Shown one piece after another: positions 44,951 through 57,395 of a stretch of 64,000 bases of DNA. The position numbers and the translations under genes are program-made. The DNA lies in the NCBI RefSeq assembly GCF_000003855.2, contig NW_003101680.1, positions 3,539,753 to 3,603,752 of the forward strand, read 5' to 3'. Position 1 is the stretch's first letter; each line of letters opens with the position of its first letter. Under the pieces are notes generated by a model. It searched no databases. It saw only the letters and a program-made list of their open reading frames with translations, and was not told where the DNA came from. This stretch comes from Blastomyces gilchristii SLH14081 (Eukaryota; Ascomycota; Eurotiomycetes; Onygenales; Ajellomycetaceae).

Positions 44951-46109
44951 ATGACATCTACTCCACCTACTAAGCGCCAGAGGCGCAGCGAGTACCGCAA
45001 AACTCAAGAGCAACAGATTCAGAGCGGCGAAGTCCACCTCCCTAAGAAAAGGCTATATCGGCAGCGCGCCCATGCGAACCCGTTCTCAGATCATAGATTA
45101 TCATAGTAAGTAGTCTACCAAACTTCTCCGAATTACAAACTGCAGAAATACGGCAGGAAGCTGACTTGTCTGATCTTTCTGTCTAGCCCAATCAGCCCAG
45201 CACATATGGATTGGTCGACGCATTACCCTGCGTTTGTAGACCCAAATCCGGACAATGTAAACCTGAGTGGTGCACGGTGCTTAACAAAAAATGTGGAGAT
45301 AGCGGATATTGGATGCGGGTTTGGGGGATTATTAGTCGCCCTAGCGCCCTTAATGCCAGATACGCTGATGGTTGGTAAGTAGCTCGTTTCCCAATGGAAA
45401 CAGGAAACAGGTTTGGCAAACATGTAGACCTAACCGTGGTAACACAGGTATGGAGCTCCGGTCTCAAGTCCTCGACTATGTGACGGATCGCATTCGCGCT
45501 CTCCGTGCACAACGACCCGCACCTCCCCTTCCCAGCCCTAACTCACCATCCACACCTCCACCAACAGCTGCTTCTGCTGTTTCACCATCGCAGTCCCAAT
45601 CGCAGTCACTATCGCCAGCCCCCTCCTCGTTCTCACAGTCGTCGCAAGCCAGCTACCAAAATATCTCCGCTATCCGCACGAACACCATGAAATTCCTCCC
45701 GAACTTCTTCGCCCACCGCCAGCTCTCTTCCATTTTCATCTGCTTCCCAGATCCACATTTCAAAACCCGCAAGCACAAGGCGCGCATTGTATCGTCATCG
45801 TTAAACGCGGAGTATGCATATGTTCTCCGGCCTGGTGGGAAGTTGTACACCATCACTGATGTGGAGGAGTTGCATCGGTGGATGGTTAGCCATTTTGATG
45901 TTGGGGGTGGTGAGGAGGAGGCGGGAGAAGAAGGGGGGATAAATACTGTAAAGGAGCTGTTTGAGCGGGTTGGGGATGAGGAGCTGGAGCGGGACCCGTG
46001 TGTTAAGGTTATGATGGAGGAGACGGAGGAGGGGAAGAAGGTCACAAGAAATAAGGGAAAGAAGTTCGTCGCAGTATGGAGGCGAAAGGAAGATCCACAG
46101 TGGCCATGA
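44951..46109 (+). CDS. trm8: tRNA (guanine-N7-)-methyltransferase catalytic subunit
   Basis: Exons 44951-45105, 45187-45374 and 45448-46109 encode 334 residues. DWSTHYPAF leads to the SAM-binding IADIGCGFGG, then MELR..V.DYV..RI. FPDPHFKTRKHKARI contains the catalytic and guanine-binding residues, and KLYTITDVEELHRWM follows. Together with the WD-repeat partner Trm82 the enzyme makes m7G46 in tRNA. Oddities: a Pro/Ser/Gln-rich insert of about 45 residues (roughly 45512-45650) between the helix after motif I and the NTMKFLPNFF block, and a Glu/Gly-rich loop near 45905-45945. Both introns carry GTAAGT donors. Confidence 0.95.
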
Positions 46110-46935
46110 ACAGATCAGATCAAGCTCCTCACTAGCCGTTATATATACATTTGAAATTTGAAGATGCGTTGTTCTAAGGGGCCATTCCGAAACGTGGAAA
46201 GCAATCTTCGAATTTTACAAGTCAAATCACTACTCCGAGTTTGTCACCGGTCATCCGCCAGCATGGACCGGCTCTCCTCCCAAAGCACCTCGGGGTTTGG
46301 ATGGCTGCAACCGCAGTACTCGAAACGACAGCCCCTCCTAACAATTCAATCCCGTCGAAATAAGCAACGTCAAGGACAAACGTATTAGAAATCGAATTTT
46401 CAAATACAAACTCTCAGGAGAACGAGCAAATACACAAGAGCTAGCGATGTTAAATAAATAGCATAAAACTCCGACAAAGCTCCCAAAACTATTTCAATCA
46501 AAATTAAAATCCCCACTCGCAGACACAACCTACTCTATTATGCTTCCATACCCCAAAATGAGTTCAGGTTCACAAAACGGCAAGCAAGAATAATGATAAG
46601 CACGGGAGCCCCTGAAGGGGAACCATAATGCAGACGATAAAAATTGAGAAAACCGAAAATACCCAAAAGCAACGCTCACAATAAACGCAATACTACTTCA
46701 TCAAATTCGTCCGAAGAGAGCTACTGACAATCCGTATCGATTCGGGGCAAACTCGAAACCATATTGTTTAATAGCAATACTGTTCCACATGGTGCACGGC
46801 TTCGGTAGCAAAACAGGGCGATCAATGTCCAAAAAATGCCGTACACAGGGCCACCATGACCTTTTGAGCCAAAGTTTTTGTATTCCGCAATAGAAGTTGA
46901 AGAGATATATTGAACCCAAATATCCCAAAAATTAA
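46110..46935. other. Intergenic, convergent 3' ends of Trm8 and the LIM gene
   Basis: 826 bp, moderately AT-rich. Open frames at 46158-46388 and 46701-46972 show no domain. The minus-strand side probably holds a long 3' UTR of the LIM gene. Nothing else is seen. Confidence 0.5.
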
Positions 46936-49512
46936 TCAAGCTTTCAGCCTTCGTCCCTCGCAAGCTTCGCAAACAGCGGTTTCAATAGGGCCAATAATCG
47001 GACGTCCCTTTCTCGTGAATCTCTGTTCCGCTTCCCTGACAAAAAAGCGCCCTTCAGAACCGAAACTGCCACTGCACTCGCTGCACACAAAGCACTTCTC
47101 ATGCCATTGGCCACCGAGAGCGGTAACCACAACATCGTCGAGCACCGGCTGCTTGCACCCCTGACAGCGGGAGGCGGTACGTTTAGAATGACAACCGACG
47201 CACCACGCGTACCCAGCTTTCTCCACGAAAGGGGTAGTCGGCGTGAAGGGGTCACCGCATTCAGCGCAGAAGAAGTGACCGACATGCCACTCCGCCCCGC
47301 ACGCGACGACAACTTCGCCTTCTATAGGCGTCTTGCAGCTCTTGCACCTTGGGCTGAAAAGCTCGTGGAAATCTAGATGACAGTAAAATCGTTTGTCATT
47401 GGCTCCTTCGTCGTTAGATTCAGCGTCCGCTAACCTTTCTGCTCGTTTATCTTCGGGTTCCTGGTAGAAAGCGACACATTCAAGTGGGGTCTGGCAGTGA
47501 TAGCACGTGAAGCATTCGGGGTGGAAACGGGATTCGCAGGCTGTTACTATGCGGCCGGCTATGGATAGCCCACAAGCTGTGCACGATGCGGTCGGAACGC
47601 CAGTTCGGGTATAAGGTGTGTACCAGCGGTTAGTAGACGAACCTCTCGAGTTTATGGAGTTCTGCTTTCTATTTTGGCTGATTTCCGGGTTTGGTAGTGG
47701 TCGGGGCTTTTGCTCCGCAGCCTTCATCTCAGAAATTGTCGGTGGTGCGGAGGACGAGACAGTGGGTGCTGCTGAATCGTCTCCACAAATATTGATGGCT
47801 GGAACCGAGGGCTCGTCCGGAAGGTTGATAGTAGGTACCGCACCCACGGCAGGGGGTGTAACCTCCACGGTTGGCTCCTTTATAGATCCCCTAAGACTAT
47901 TTCGTGGAGAATCTCTGGGAGAATTGCTCTGCGATTTATCTCTCCAAGACGGGTCGAAGCTCACGATTGGGCGGCCAGGACGATCGCTAACAGCAGTGGG
48001 CATAGGTAGCTTGGTACTGCGATCCTTGCGTCGCATGCTCGTGGCTGCACGAATGTCGTCGCTGCGGATTTCTTTACCATCTTTAGTATCCTCACCATTT
48101 GTGCCACTAGTGGCAGAGGGGGAGGGAGATGGATTTTCTGTATAAAGAGGGTTCCTCGATTGCGACGGCGGATTCCTATGAATGTCTAACACAGATTTCT
48201 TCTCTTCCGGAACTAATTTCCTAGGAAAAGGCCGGGCACCTCGAGGCAATGAATTTCGAGGCTTAACTTTCAAAGCTGAGCTTGGCAGTGCGGAGTGTGT
48301 GGTCTCAGCGTTATTTAGAGCTCCGTCCTCCTGTGGTTCCTCATATATTTGATCCTCTGGATTTCGGAAGATGCCCTTCGCTGAATCGTTGCTGGCAATT
48401 CTCGTCCGCGGACTGACTTTCCTCCGTGCAACTGTCTTGGGGGAATTGGAATCCTCCCGGGCCACTGCAAAGTTAACGTTAGGCTTTTGTCGCAGGGTTC
48501 CATTTTTCGTGATAAAGATAGTTTCATTATCCTCAGGAACCTCAACGATTTTCGGTGGAACATGGGTTCCTGTGGGATCTCCTCGCCTTTGGAATTCAGG
48601 GCTTTCCCTGCCTGTACGACTCCCATTCGATGAACTATCTGATGCAGATCTGTAACCTCCTGACGAAGAAACACTTCCATGAGGCCCCTTCTTCAAATGT
48701 TGACGGAATCGATGGGTGCCATTAAGGTCGGGGTTCCGGTAGGCAGCATGTGGATTAAGCTTCGGAAAGCCAGAGGTCTGGTGGCTCAGTACCAATTGTG
48801 TAGCCTCCTCCTGGGCTGCAGCATGCAATCGCTTTTCCTCATCTAGAAAATCCATTTCTTCTAAAGCTTGCCGTAACGACCGTGCTTCCTCTTGTTCTAT
48901 CCATCTCTGGCTCCGTACTTTGTATGTTCCCGTCGTCGACCTAATACTCGCGGTTGGAGAAAGGCTTCTTGATAAATCATATGCTTGTTCTAGATCTTCT
49001 TCTGACGACTGCCCAGTGGATCCACTTCCATGGGAAAGTCCTGAGGTTGTTCTGTGGTGCGATAGAGCACTTCTTGAGCGCTGATAGGGCTCGATGGAGG
49101 AAAGAAGATGGCTTTCTGAGTTCGCGTTCATAGAAAGTGCTGACGATGCACGGGGTGGTATATCACTCCTGAGTCTTTGGCTCAACGAGTCATTCTTTGT
49201 AGGCAATGGTCGAGATCCATTAGGGCGGGGGGGTCTATTTGTACGCAGGTCCTTTAGGTATGTTGCTATGGGGAGAAACGGGTCAGTACTCATTGGCTAG
49301 GTAGCTCCTTGTCTGAAGCATAGAAGACATGCAAAGATATAAACAGCCACAATCTCGTACGGGACGAACCCTCCATAGTTATGGTAAGCTAGGTACAGGA
49401 GGGGAGGGGAAATGAAGGGATACCGACCAATCTGTTCCTCGTTCATGTAGCTTGGTCCTGGAGGGGACACCTTCCGGGTCCCATTTTTGGATCGTGAAGC
49501 ACTGTGAATCAT
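46936..49512 (-). CDS. Three-LIM-domain protein, paxillin-like (Pxl1-type)
   Basis: Two exons (49512-49428, 49265-46936; 162-bp intron) give 804 residues. The N-terminal three quarters are Ser/Pro/Arg-rich and probably disordered. LIM1 lies at about residue 590 (CTACGLSIAGR...FHPECFTCYHC), LIM2 at about 655 (CKSCKTPIEG...WHVGHFFCAEC) and LIM3 at about 715 (CQGCKQPVLDD...WHEKCFVCSEC). LIM3 ends in an atypically long loop before the last CxxC. Yeast and fission-yeast Pxl1 act in polarity and the cytokinetic ring through Rho signalling; the same role here is inference. Splicing gives SYMNEEQIATYLKDLR. An unspliced ATG at 49293 could start a 785-residue form but yields a less conserved-looking N-terminus. 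Confidence 0.88.
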
Positions 49513-51585
49513 AGCTGCTAGATGAGTTCACTGAGGGTTACCCTGAATATGACGAGATCAGGTTATGGGGTCATCAGTAATATCGTGGACTATGGAAGCT
49601 GTAATGGTGGCTTTGTATACGGTTGTTTGGTGGTTTGGACCTAGAGCTGAGCTTTTATAAATAGGAGTTTAGAGCAATAACTAGTTTATAGTATTTGTTG
49701 ACACGGAGGTTTAGCAGTGTTTATTGACAACACTTGATAATTCTATGGTGATATAGCTGTAGGAGCATTAGAAGACGGGCAAGATGACCGTATTTATGTG
49801 TCTCACCCTCCGCTGTCTTCCTAAATTCCGTGGCAAGCAAGCAATCCACGTTTCTGCCCGGGCGTCAAGATTCCCTCTTTCGGGCATCGTATCAACAAAT
49901 GCCATGTCATACGTCACGTGATCCGTCGCTTGGACAACGCAGCGCCCACGTGAGTCTTGGCGTCTTCCCCAAGCCCTAAATACCCGATTCAGCTGTTTTC
50001 GGGCTGTTTCTGGCAGCAGGAATTCTTTCGTTTTGAAATTGGCTCCTTGGTAAAAAAGCTGTAGATTGAATTCTGCCATTTATGAAAACTTCTCACATGG
50101 CGCTTTTGGAGTTCATAGTTGTGTTCAAAGGTTATTATTAGTACGCGTGTAAATTCCGGAGCGCCATGTAATGGATGTGGCTTGTCCTCTTGAACTTAAA
50201 AACAACCAGAAAGCACCTTGCTCATGGAACATCAGCTAATGAAGAATTCATCTCAAGAACTCGGAATTCCAAGCAGGACAACTTTCAATCTCTTCTGCTT
50301 TCCAATTCTGGGGGCATCCCGAAAATGATTATGGTGCCGCATATCAAATATGAGCGCACCCACCCGGCTAATGAGTTTGCCAGCTTTGAAAGAAACACCC
50401 TCCTCAGTTGAGAATCATGAACTTCTTGAATTTCAGCAAAGGCCGCCAGTAGACTCTTTATCAATTGAGAGGATAGCAAGTCCATTTCATACCAGTTTTG
50501 GGATCGTTGGTTGAGTATGGTTTGGAAAATGCACAGTTGAGTTTATATAAATTCATATCTTACAGACCTTTACAGATCTCGCCTCAACGCAGCAGCGATA
50601 TGGAAATCCTCAATTCTTCGGCTTCCGCCTCGCTGCAAACGGTGTTTGTGTGTCAACAAGTGGCGAGTGTAGCCCAGCAGCAACTGCTTGGTTTATAGAC
50701 AAGCTCAAACTACCCGTCATCCAGAAGACGTCCTGGAATCAAGGGTCAAGTCAAAGAGATCGATCATCTCGTCGGGTTCAAGGGCTGCACAGCAGAAGAC
50801 CCACCATTCAAATACGGAGGATGGATCACTTCTGTTTCATTATTTTCGTTTTGATCTATCCCGCCCACAAAGTTGCAAAGTCGCAAAGTCGCAACGAAAC
50901 GCCAAATAAATATGATCTCGACTGCGCTCGGTCCCTGGTCTGGCTTTCCCCGCAATCGGCAGTCGGTAACCCAAACCCAAATTCTTCCCGCCCGGAATGA
51001 AAGATGGCCTGAACTCTCGGTGCTTGCTTACTATTGTTAGCATGATTGCTTGGTATCGACTGGCTCATGGAGCCGGCGAACCCTGCCAATACCCCACATC
51101 GCGACAAATATTTAGTCAGAATTCGGGCTTTTCTACCAGCTTGAACCCTCTCAAGCTAAATAATCGATAGTATGGCTCTCATCAAAGTCGGGAGGGTTCT
51201 CCATTAGCCTAGGCACCGCGAAAATCACTCATTTTCAGGCGCGGCTATGATGAAACCTGACCATTTTGATATTTTCCTTTCCGCCCTTCCTGGTTGCGCT
51301 GGACTTTGTCTTGAATTAGGGCGGCTATTTTTCTATAATACCCAGCAATATTTCCTCATACAAAGGTTGATCTGCAGGATATATATGAGTCAAACTAATT
51401 TTCCCCATAGAACTCTTACTTTTACCTGTTCCTGGGTTCATTCATCCTTCATCATTTTCACACCAGAAGACCGTCAGTCCTTCATGACATTGAAGCACAT
51501 CTTAAATTAAACCTTGGCGTTTTGAAATTCTAGGTGCTTGAGCATCCACGTTAATTTCCCTATCCGGATATGCCTTGATACAGAC
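49513..51585. promoter_or_regulatory. Two-kilobase divergent intergenic region, LIM gene / MFS transporter
   Basis: Contains two E-boxes CACGTG 32 bp apart (49915-49920, the core of TCACGTGATC, and 49947-49952). A minus-strand ATG frame of 103 codons (49768-50079) spans them; it has no recognisable domain and is probably not a gene. AAGTTGCAAAGTCGCAAAG-like short repeats lie near 50870-50895. No RNA gene is seen. Confidence 0.5.
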
Positions 51586-53264
51586 ATGGCCAATGATTCC
51601 TCGAAAGAGATTGCGGTTGAGAATGACTTGCATCGGGCCGCTATAGAGCCAACTTCCAGAGAGAAAGGACTGTCAGCAGAAAGGATTCCAGAAAACGATA
51701 TCAGCCAACAATCCGACGAATGGGTAGACGAGAAGCCCCCTGAGGATGTCCCGCCAGATGGTGGTTATGGATGGGTGTGCGTGGCATGCTCAGCTTGGAT
51801 TAACGGAAACACATGGGGTGTCAATAGTGTAAGACCTATTCTGCCAGTGAAATGATAAGCAAACAGCTCATGGCCTTCCCTGGTTTTCTCAAATAGTCAT
51901 ATGCCGTCTTCCTATCATATTACTTGTCCAATGATATCTTCCCCGATGCCAGCGACATCACCTACGCTTTTACCGGCGGCCTAAGCATGTCATGTTGCCT
52001 CCTGGTCGCTCCCTTGGTAACACACCTGGTTCACCTTTATGGCAATCGACCAATTCTTAATGTAGGAGTTGTGATCCAAACAATTTCATTTATCGGCGCC
52101 TCCTTTGCTAAGGAGCAATGGCAACTCTTTCTGAGCCAGGGTGTCTGTTTCGGGTTCGGTATGGGTTTCTTGTTCATTGGATCTGTCGGGGTTACATCAC
52201 AGTGGTTTCTCCGCAAACGAAGCATCGCAACCTCCATTGCAGCCGCAGGCTCCGGTATCGGCGGATTAACTTATTCTTTAGCCACGGGCTCCATGATATC
52301 GCGATTCGGGCTTGGGTGGACATTTCGTATCCTCGGTATTATCACATTTGTGGTCAATCTCATCGCGGCCAATCTAATCCGAGACCGAAATAAAGCCACC
52401 GGATCGCAATACAAAGCATTTCATTTCCCGTTGCTCAAGCGGCCTGAATTCCTCCTATTACAAGCATGGGGTTTCTTCAGCTTGCTAGGATACGTCGTGG
52501 TGCTCTTCAGTCTCCCCAACTTTGCGCTATCGATCGGACTCACCGCACATCAGGGCAGTATTGTTGGTGCTGTCCTTAACCTTGGACAAGGATTGGGTCG
52601 CCCAGTCGTTGGTTTACTCAGTGATCGCTATGGCCGTCTCAACATGGCCACCATTATCTCGATTTTCTGCGGTGTATTCTGCTTAGCGGTCTGGACCCCA
52701 ACGCAAAGTATGGGTCTGCTATGTTTCTTTGCAATCATAGTGGGAACTGTGGCAGGCACCTTCTGGACCACCGTTGTTCCAGTGTGTGTTGAAGTGATTG
52801 GTCTCCAACAGCTCCCCAGCGGATTAAGTCTCATCTGGGTTCTTATGGTTCCGCCGACAACCGTTGCGGAGCCAATCGCAGTCGTCGTGAAGGATGATTC
52901 GAAGAAAAATCGAGCTTATTTATACTCCCAGCTATTCGCAGGACTCACATATATCGCTGGCGCCTTGTGCCTGTGGGTCGTGCGCGGTTGGAAAATTGGC
53001 GATAACATCGTTACTGCAGAGAGAAACGCGGCCGCAGATGCTGCCAATGCTACGAGGAGGCTAAAGATTAGTGGAAATCCACATGATCCAACGGCTGGTG
53101 TCCCAGATGGCAGCTGTATTTCTAGAGAGAAACCTCATGCCCCAACCCAACCAACCCTATCACCGCCAGCACCGACCCCAGGTCCTATTGTTCCTGCAAA
53201 TACAACGAGTTTATGGAAGCCTACCCTCCTTCTCCGCAGGATGGTCGCTTGGGAACTTGTTTGA
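51586..53264 (+). CDS. MFS transporter, monocarboxylate porter (Mch4-like) family
   Basis: Exons 51586-51828 and 51897-53264 give 536 residues. A polar N-terminus of about 55 residues ends in PPDGGYGWVCV, the signature of the monocarboxylate porter family before TM1. WGVNSSYAVFLSYYL is formed across the 68-bp intron. About 12 membrane segments follow, with GFLFIGSVGV and LSDRYGRLN loop motifs. The C-terminal tail is Pro-rich and cytoplasmic. Yeast Mch proteins do not carry classical monocarboxylates (Mch5 takes up riboflavin), so the substrate cannot be named. The start is the first ATG in frame. The long upstream region leaves room for regulated expression. Confidence 0.92.
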
Positions 53265-53743
53265 TATCGCCTAGTAAGAGCATTCCACCGTCCACACAAA
53301 ACACAAGCCGGCATATTTGGTTACTGCTACTACTAGCATGCAAGTCATTACTTATCGGGGGGAAATGAAGAGACAGCAGGAGTATTTCTGTTACCTAATT
53401 TTTCATTCAGGCGTATATTTGACGACATGGCATTGCATTTTTTGAAAAGTATATAACTTACCAAGTGGAATCCAATATAGAAGGATATGGGTTGTACACA
53501 CATACTCTTTTATTTCAGTTTATTTAACACCAAGACTTAGAAAATTAGCATAGAGGAACCTCAAAAATGAAGACTTTATCTATTTTTAGTTTCGTTTTTT
53601 CATTATTGTAGGGTAGGATGATGTATATATTGGCATGTTTATTGCCTGCATACAGAGCTGAGGTCGCTGCGATCAACCGGTTTTTCCCTCTCTCGATCAG
53701 AATTCCACTCTTTCCATTATAACGCCTGGCGAACCAGTCTAAA
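53265..53743. other. Intergenic, convergent 3' ends of MFS and Dis3 genes
   Basis: 479 bp of AT-rich 3' flanks. No feature beyond probable polyadenylation regions. Confidence 0.55.
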
Positions 53744-56700
53744 CTAAGCTTTGCCCAAAATCAGTACTCTAACTCTCCTCTTTCCGGCCCCACGGCCCCC
53801 TTCCTCCTTCACAGAGCTCACGTTTACCCTAACTTTGTCAAACAAGTCGACCACCACGCTCTTCTTCGCATCCCCACCAGCTCCGCTCTCGCCCTGTCTT
53901 TCCCAAACCTTCAACGAATATTCCTCCGCATCGAACTCACTCTCCCGTCTGGCCGCAACCTGCCTCCTCTCCCCCTGCTGACTTCCGGGAATGATGAAAT
54001 CCTCTAACCTCACAACGCCTTCGATACCAAATCGCGGTACGAAAACAACAACCCCATTATCAAACACACGCATGACATACCCTTCCTCATCTATCCCCGC
54101 ATTCGTCCCCTCGCCCGTCCCAAGCTTAGACGCCTCTTGTTCGCCACGTGCTTTGAGTGCCTGGCCAACGTAGTATTCTATACTGGCACGGCCAGCAAAC
54201 TGTGCATTGCGATGGCGATGATTGATATTCTTGCAAATATCCTCTAGTCGGCTCCGGGCAGCCAGTCCTTCTGCTGGAGAGGCACCAGGTCCTTCGTAGC
54301 CAATTGCGGCGGCTAGTTGGCGGTGGACGACCAAGTCTGCGTATCGCCGAATGGGGGAGGTGAAATGCGTGTAAATTGTCGAGGCAAGGCCGTAGTGGCG
54401 GAATTCTGACTCCGCGTGGGCTCCTGCGCAGAAGTATTCTGCTGATGTCATGCATCTGGTGGCTAGGATACGAACTAGGGTGTTAAAGAACGGGTTGGCT
54501 GGGTCAACACAGCGGTCGAGGGAGGTTGCCAGAGCAAGGGAACTCGACACGTCGAGGGTCATGTTGCGCTTTTTGGAGAGTTGGGCGATTAGTTCTTCAA
54601 AATTCGAGGGGGGAGGAGTGGCATGCCGACGAAGCAGGGCGGTTTGTGGGAAGGATTTGAAGATTTTGGCGGCGACAGTTGTGTTGGCGTGAAGCATAAA
54701 TTCCTCGACGAGGCTGTTGGTGTCCAAGAGGGCTTTAGTTTTCACGTCTGTCATGGGGTCTGATAATTCCGAGTCGGTTTCTATGCGGACTTCTGGAGAG
54801 GCCAGATTAAGGGCTCCCGCGTCCATTCGCTTTTGTTTGAGTAATTTAGCTAGTTTGAGAAGTGTCCTCATGCTCTCCGTTAATTCATCCGTTTTCGATT
54901 TATCGTCAATACGCAATTGTGCTTGTTCGTAGCTGAAAGCTTCTCTGGAGAGAATAACAGATTTTGTACAAGTTGAGGATACAACTTCAGCAGAGGGAGT
55001 CATTTCCCAGATATTGGAGAAGGCATAACGTTGGACATGTGGTTTTAGAGAGCAGAGGTCAGTTCCCAAAAGCATAGGTAACATATCGATACGTTTATCC
55101 ACGAGATATACCGTCGTGCCTCGCATGCTCGCTTCAGTATCCATAGGAGTATTCGGCTTCACGAAATGGGAAACATCTGCGATATGGACACCGACCTCAA
55201 AATTTCCATTAGGGAGAGGTCTAGCATGGAGAGCATCATCTATATCCTGGCAGCCTGGAGGATCGATACTGCAGACAAGTAAATCTCGAAGGTCTTTACG
55301 ATCACGCCAACCGGGGTCATCCATATTTTGCGGAACCTTCCAGTTATGACCTTCGGGAGGAAGACAGTCAAGCACCATTTGTGGGAACGGTCTATACTGA
55401 ACGTCATACTCGAGAAGAAGAGCCTCTGTTTCTGCACCTTTAGTTTCCAACTCTCCTAAAGATCGTACAAAATGACCTGTTGGGTATCTGGAATCGCGAT
55501 CCCACGCATCAACTGTAATCAGTATCCTCTGGCCAAAAAGCTCCCGCGCCTGTCTCGTACGTATCCTAATTTTAGGTATCCGTTTATCCATGGGTATGAC
55601 GAATACGGTTTGTTGTCGTCTGCCAGATTGCTCTTGCGTTCCTGACGAGATTTTATCGATGTTTCCAACATACTGACGCCAATTCCTTTTAACGATTCCC
55701 ACCACACGGGCTGTTGGCTGAGGTCGACCCTCCGCGGTCTTTCCGTGCGCTTTCCTAACCTCTTCCTGTAACGCTCTTCTCTCCTTTTCCGTTACCACAG
55801 CTTCCTTCTCGTCATATTCAGCGTTTTCATCTTTAGTGACTGTCTCCTCATCAATGATTTTCGTCGATGGCACTTTCCATTGATCTCTTGGAAGAACTTC
55901 GACCACCACTATATCTCCCGCGATCGCTCGATTACTGTTGTCTCGGCCAAGGATGAGGAGGGACTTGTCAAATGCTGCCACTTGCACCGATCCCTCGAGA
56001 TAGTTGTAAGGCGAAACGTTGAAAACGCCCTGGTGCAGTGTCCCCGCACGAAGACCGGTCATCAGTTTCGACATAGAGTAATACTCGGGGTAAAACAGTT
56101 CGCCCCTCGTCGGTCTCGAATCATGGGCGGCCTTAGCTTCGTTAATCATATCAAGCAACCTATCGGAATCCTCGAGGCCAGATACATAATCAGACAATGA
56201 CATAGCCGTAACACCCTCCTGTTCTGCTTTGCGGAGATTATCTTTATCATCGGTAATCATGGCAATGGCTGGGGCGGTCTGCTCCTTTTGGTTTCTCTTC
56301 ACTACCTGGCCTAAATGTTCCTGGTACCACTTTGCTGCCGTTCGAACAGCTCTATCATTTCGATCGTTTATGCTTTCCTCTGCGCCTCTCCTGACATGGG
56401 TTTCCAACCGAAATTCGTTAAAGAAGAGGTAATATCGCTTTTCTTCGCTCCGGATTAAGGATATTAGTCTGTTATATAATGCGAGGGACTGGTTTTTTAG
56501 CTCCTCTAGCACTGTCTGTAAAATAATCACATCGTAGAATGAACCCGTCTGTTCGAAAAGATCCATGCCATTGAGGAGGGCGTTCGTATCCGGCATTAGA
56601 TAATGGCCTCGGGGAAATGACTTCGTACCGGCTGGTCGCTCAGATAGTACAAATGGGGTAACTTCGGCTAGTTAGCATTGATGGGGCATAGGTCCGCGCA

Positions 56701-56914
56701 AATTAGGCTGTCTCTCACCATTCCCGTTAGCATCAGTCGGCGCGTATGACAAGCACACGGAACATATCTTCGAAGAACATGGGATGTCTTGTCTCAGATA
56801 TAACTCCCTAACAATCTTCTGAACCTTGCCGCTCTTTGTCGATCTCACGAAGATTTTGCTTGAGACATTAGAGGCGAGCGGGTTCGAAGAGTGATCCCTC
56901 CGCAAACTTTTCAT
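53744..56914 (-). CDS. dis3: Exosome exoribonuclease Dis3/Rrp44
   Basis: Two exons (56914-56719, 56667-53744; 51-bp intron with CTAAC branch) give 1039 residues. The CR3 cysteines are C46, C51 and C54 (DIPCSSKICSVC). A PIN endonuclease domain begins at about residue 90 (PDTNALLNGMDLF) and ends before about 260. Two cold-shock domains follow. The RNB domain has CSIDPPGCQDIDDALHA (about 530-545), whose aspartates bind the catalytic metals, and FTSPIRRYADLVVHRQL. A C-terminal S1 domain closes the protein. It is the catalytic subunit of the nuclear and cytoplasmic exosome, degrading RNA 3'-to-5'. The ATG at 56914 is the first in frame. It shares a 481-bp divergent promoter with the nitrilase-family gene. 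Confidence 0.96.
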
Positions 56915-57395
56915 CTTAGAATTGTTATACAGTCTCCCGTTCACATACGGTATCCGGGAGCCACACTCTGTTCATGAAACTCGGACCGACCTAATTCAAA
57001 TCTGAGGTAGAGCTGTTCCCGGAGCTCCGATAGCGGGGTCTAACAGACAAAGGCGATCCCTACTTAATTTATTAGGATTTTGCTTTTTTCAAGATGCGCT
57101 AAGATTTCGGAAGATGTGAATACTTACGTCGACAAACGGTTTAGATTCAATTTTTCAGGGTGGGGTTGCTGGGCCAGATCGATGAAGCTGTTCGCGATAT
57201 TTTAATTTCCGCGTTGCGCTTTGGTATCACGTGATGCCGCAGCCTACCTGCCGCGCGGCAGCGTTTACCGATGCCGATCCGATCCCAGCAGCAGATATTC
57301 AGGTAACGATTCAACTTTTGAATGAATTGACAATATTTCTTTAGTTCGCAATAGTTTTAGTGATCTATATGTGACGGCTAAAACACTTCATAACT
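56915..57395. promoter_or_regulatory. Bidirectional promoter, Dis3 / Nit hydrolase, with E-box
   Basis: 481 bp. TCACGTGA palindrome at 57227-57234, within CACGTGATGCC (57228-57238), also present upstream of Vps25/Trm8. A GC-rich patch with CCGCGCGGC follows at about 57252. No coding sequence is supported. Confidence 0.6.

Noticed and set aside
49268..49293. ATG at 49293 as the start of the LIM protein (785 residues)
   Set aside because: An upstream exon spliced at 49428/49265 gives a more coherent N-terminus. It cannot be excluded as an alternative start.
49768..50079. 103-codon ATG frame on the minus strand between the LIM and MFS genes
   Set aside because: No domain and no convincing intron extension, and it spans two E-boxes. 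Kept as a note in the intergenic entry only.
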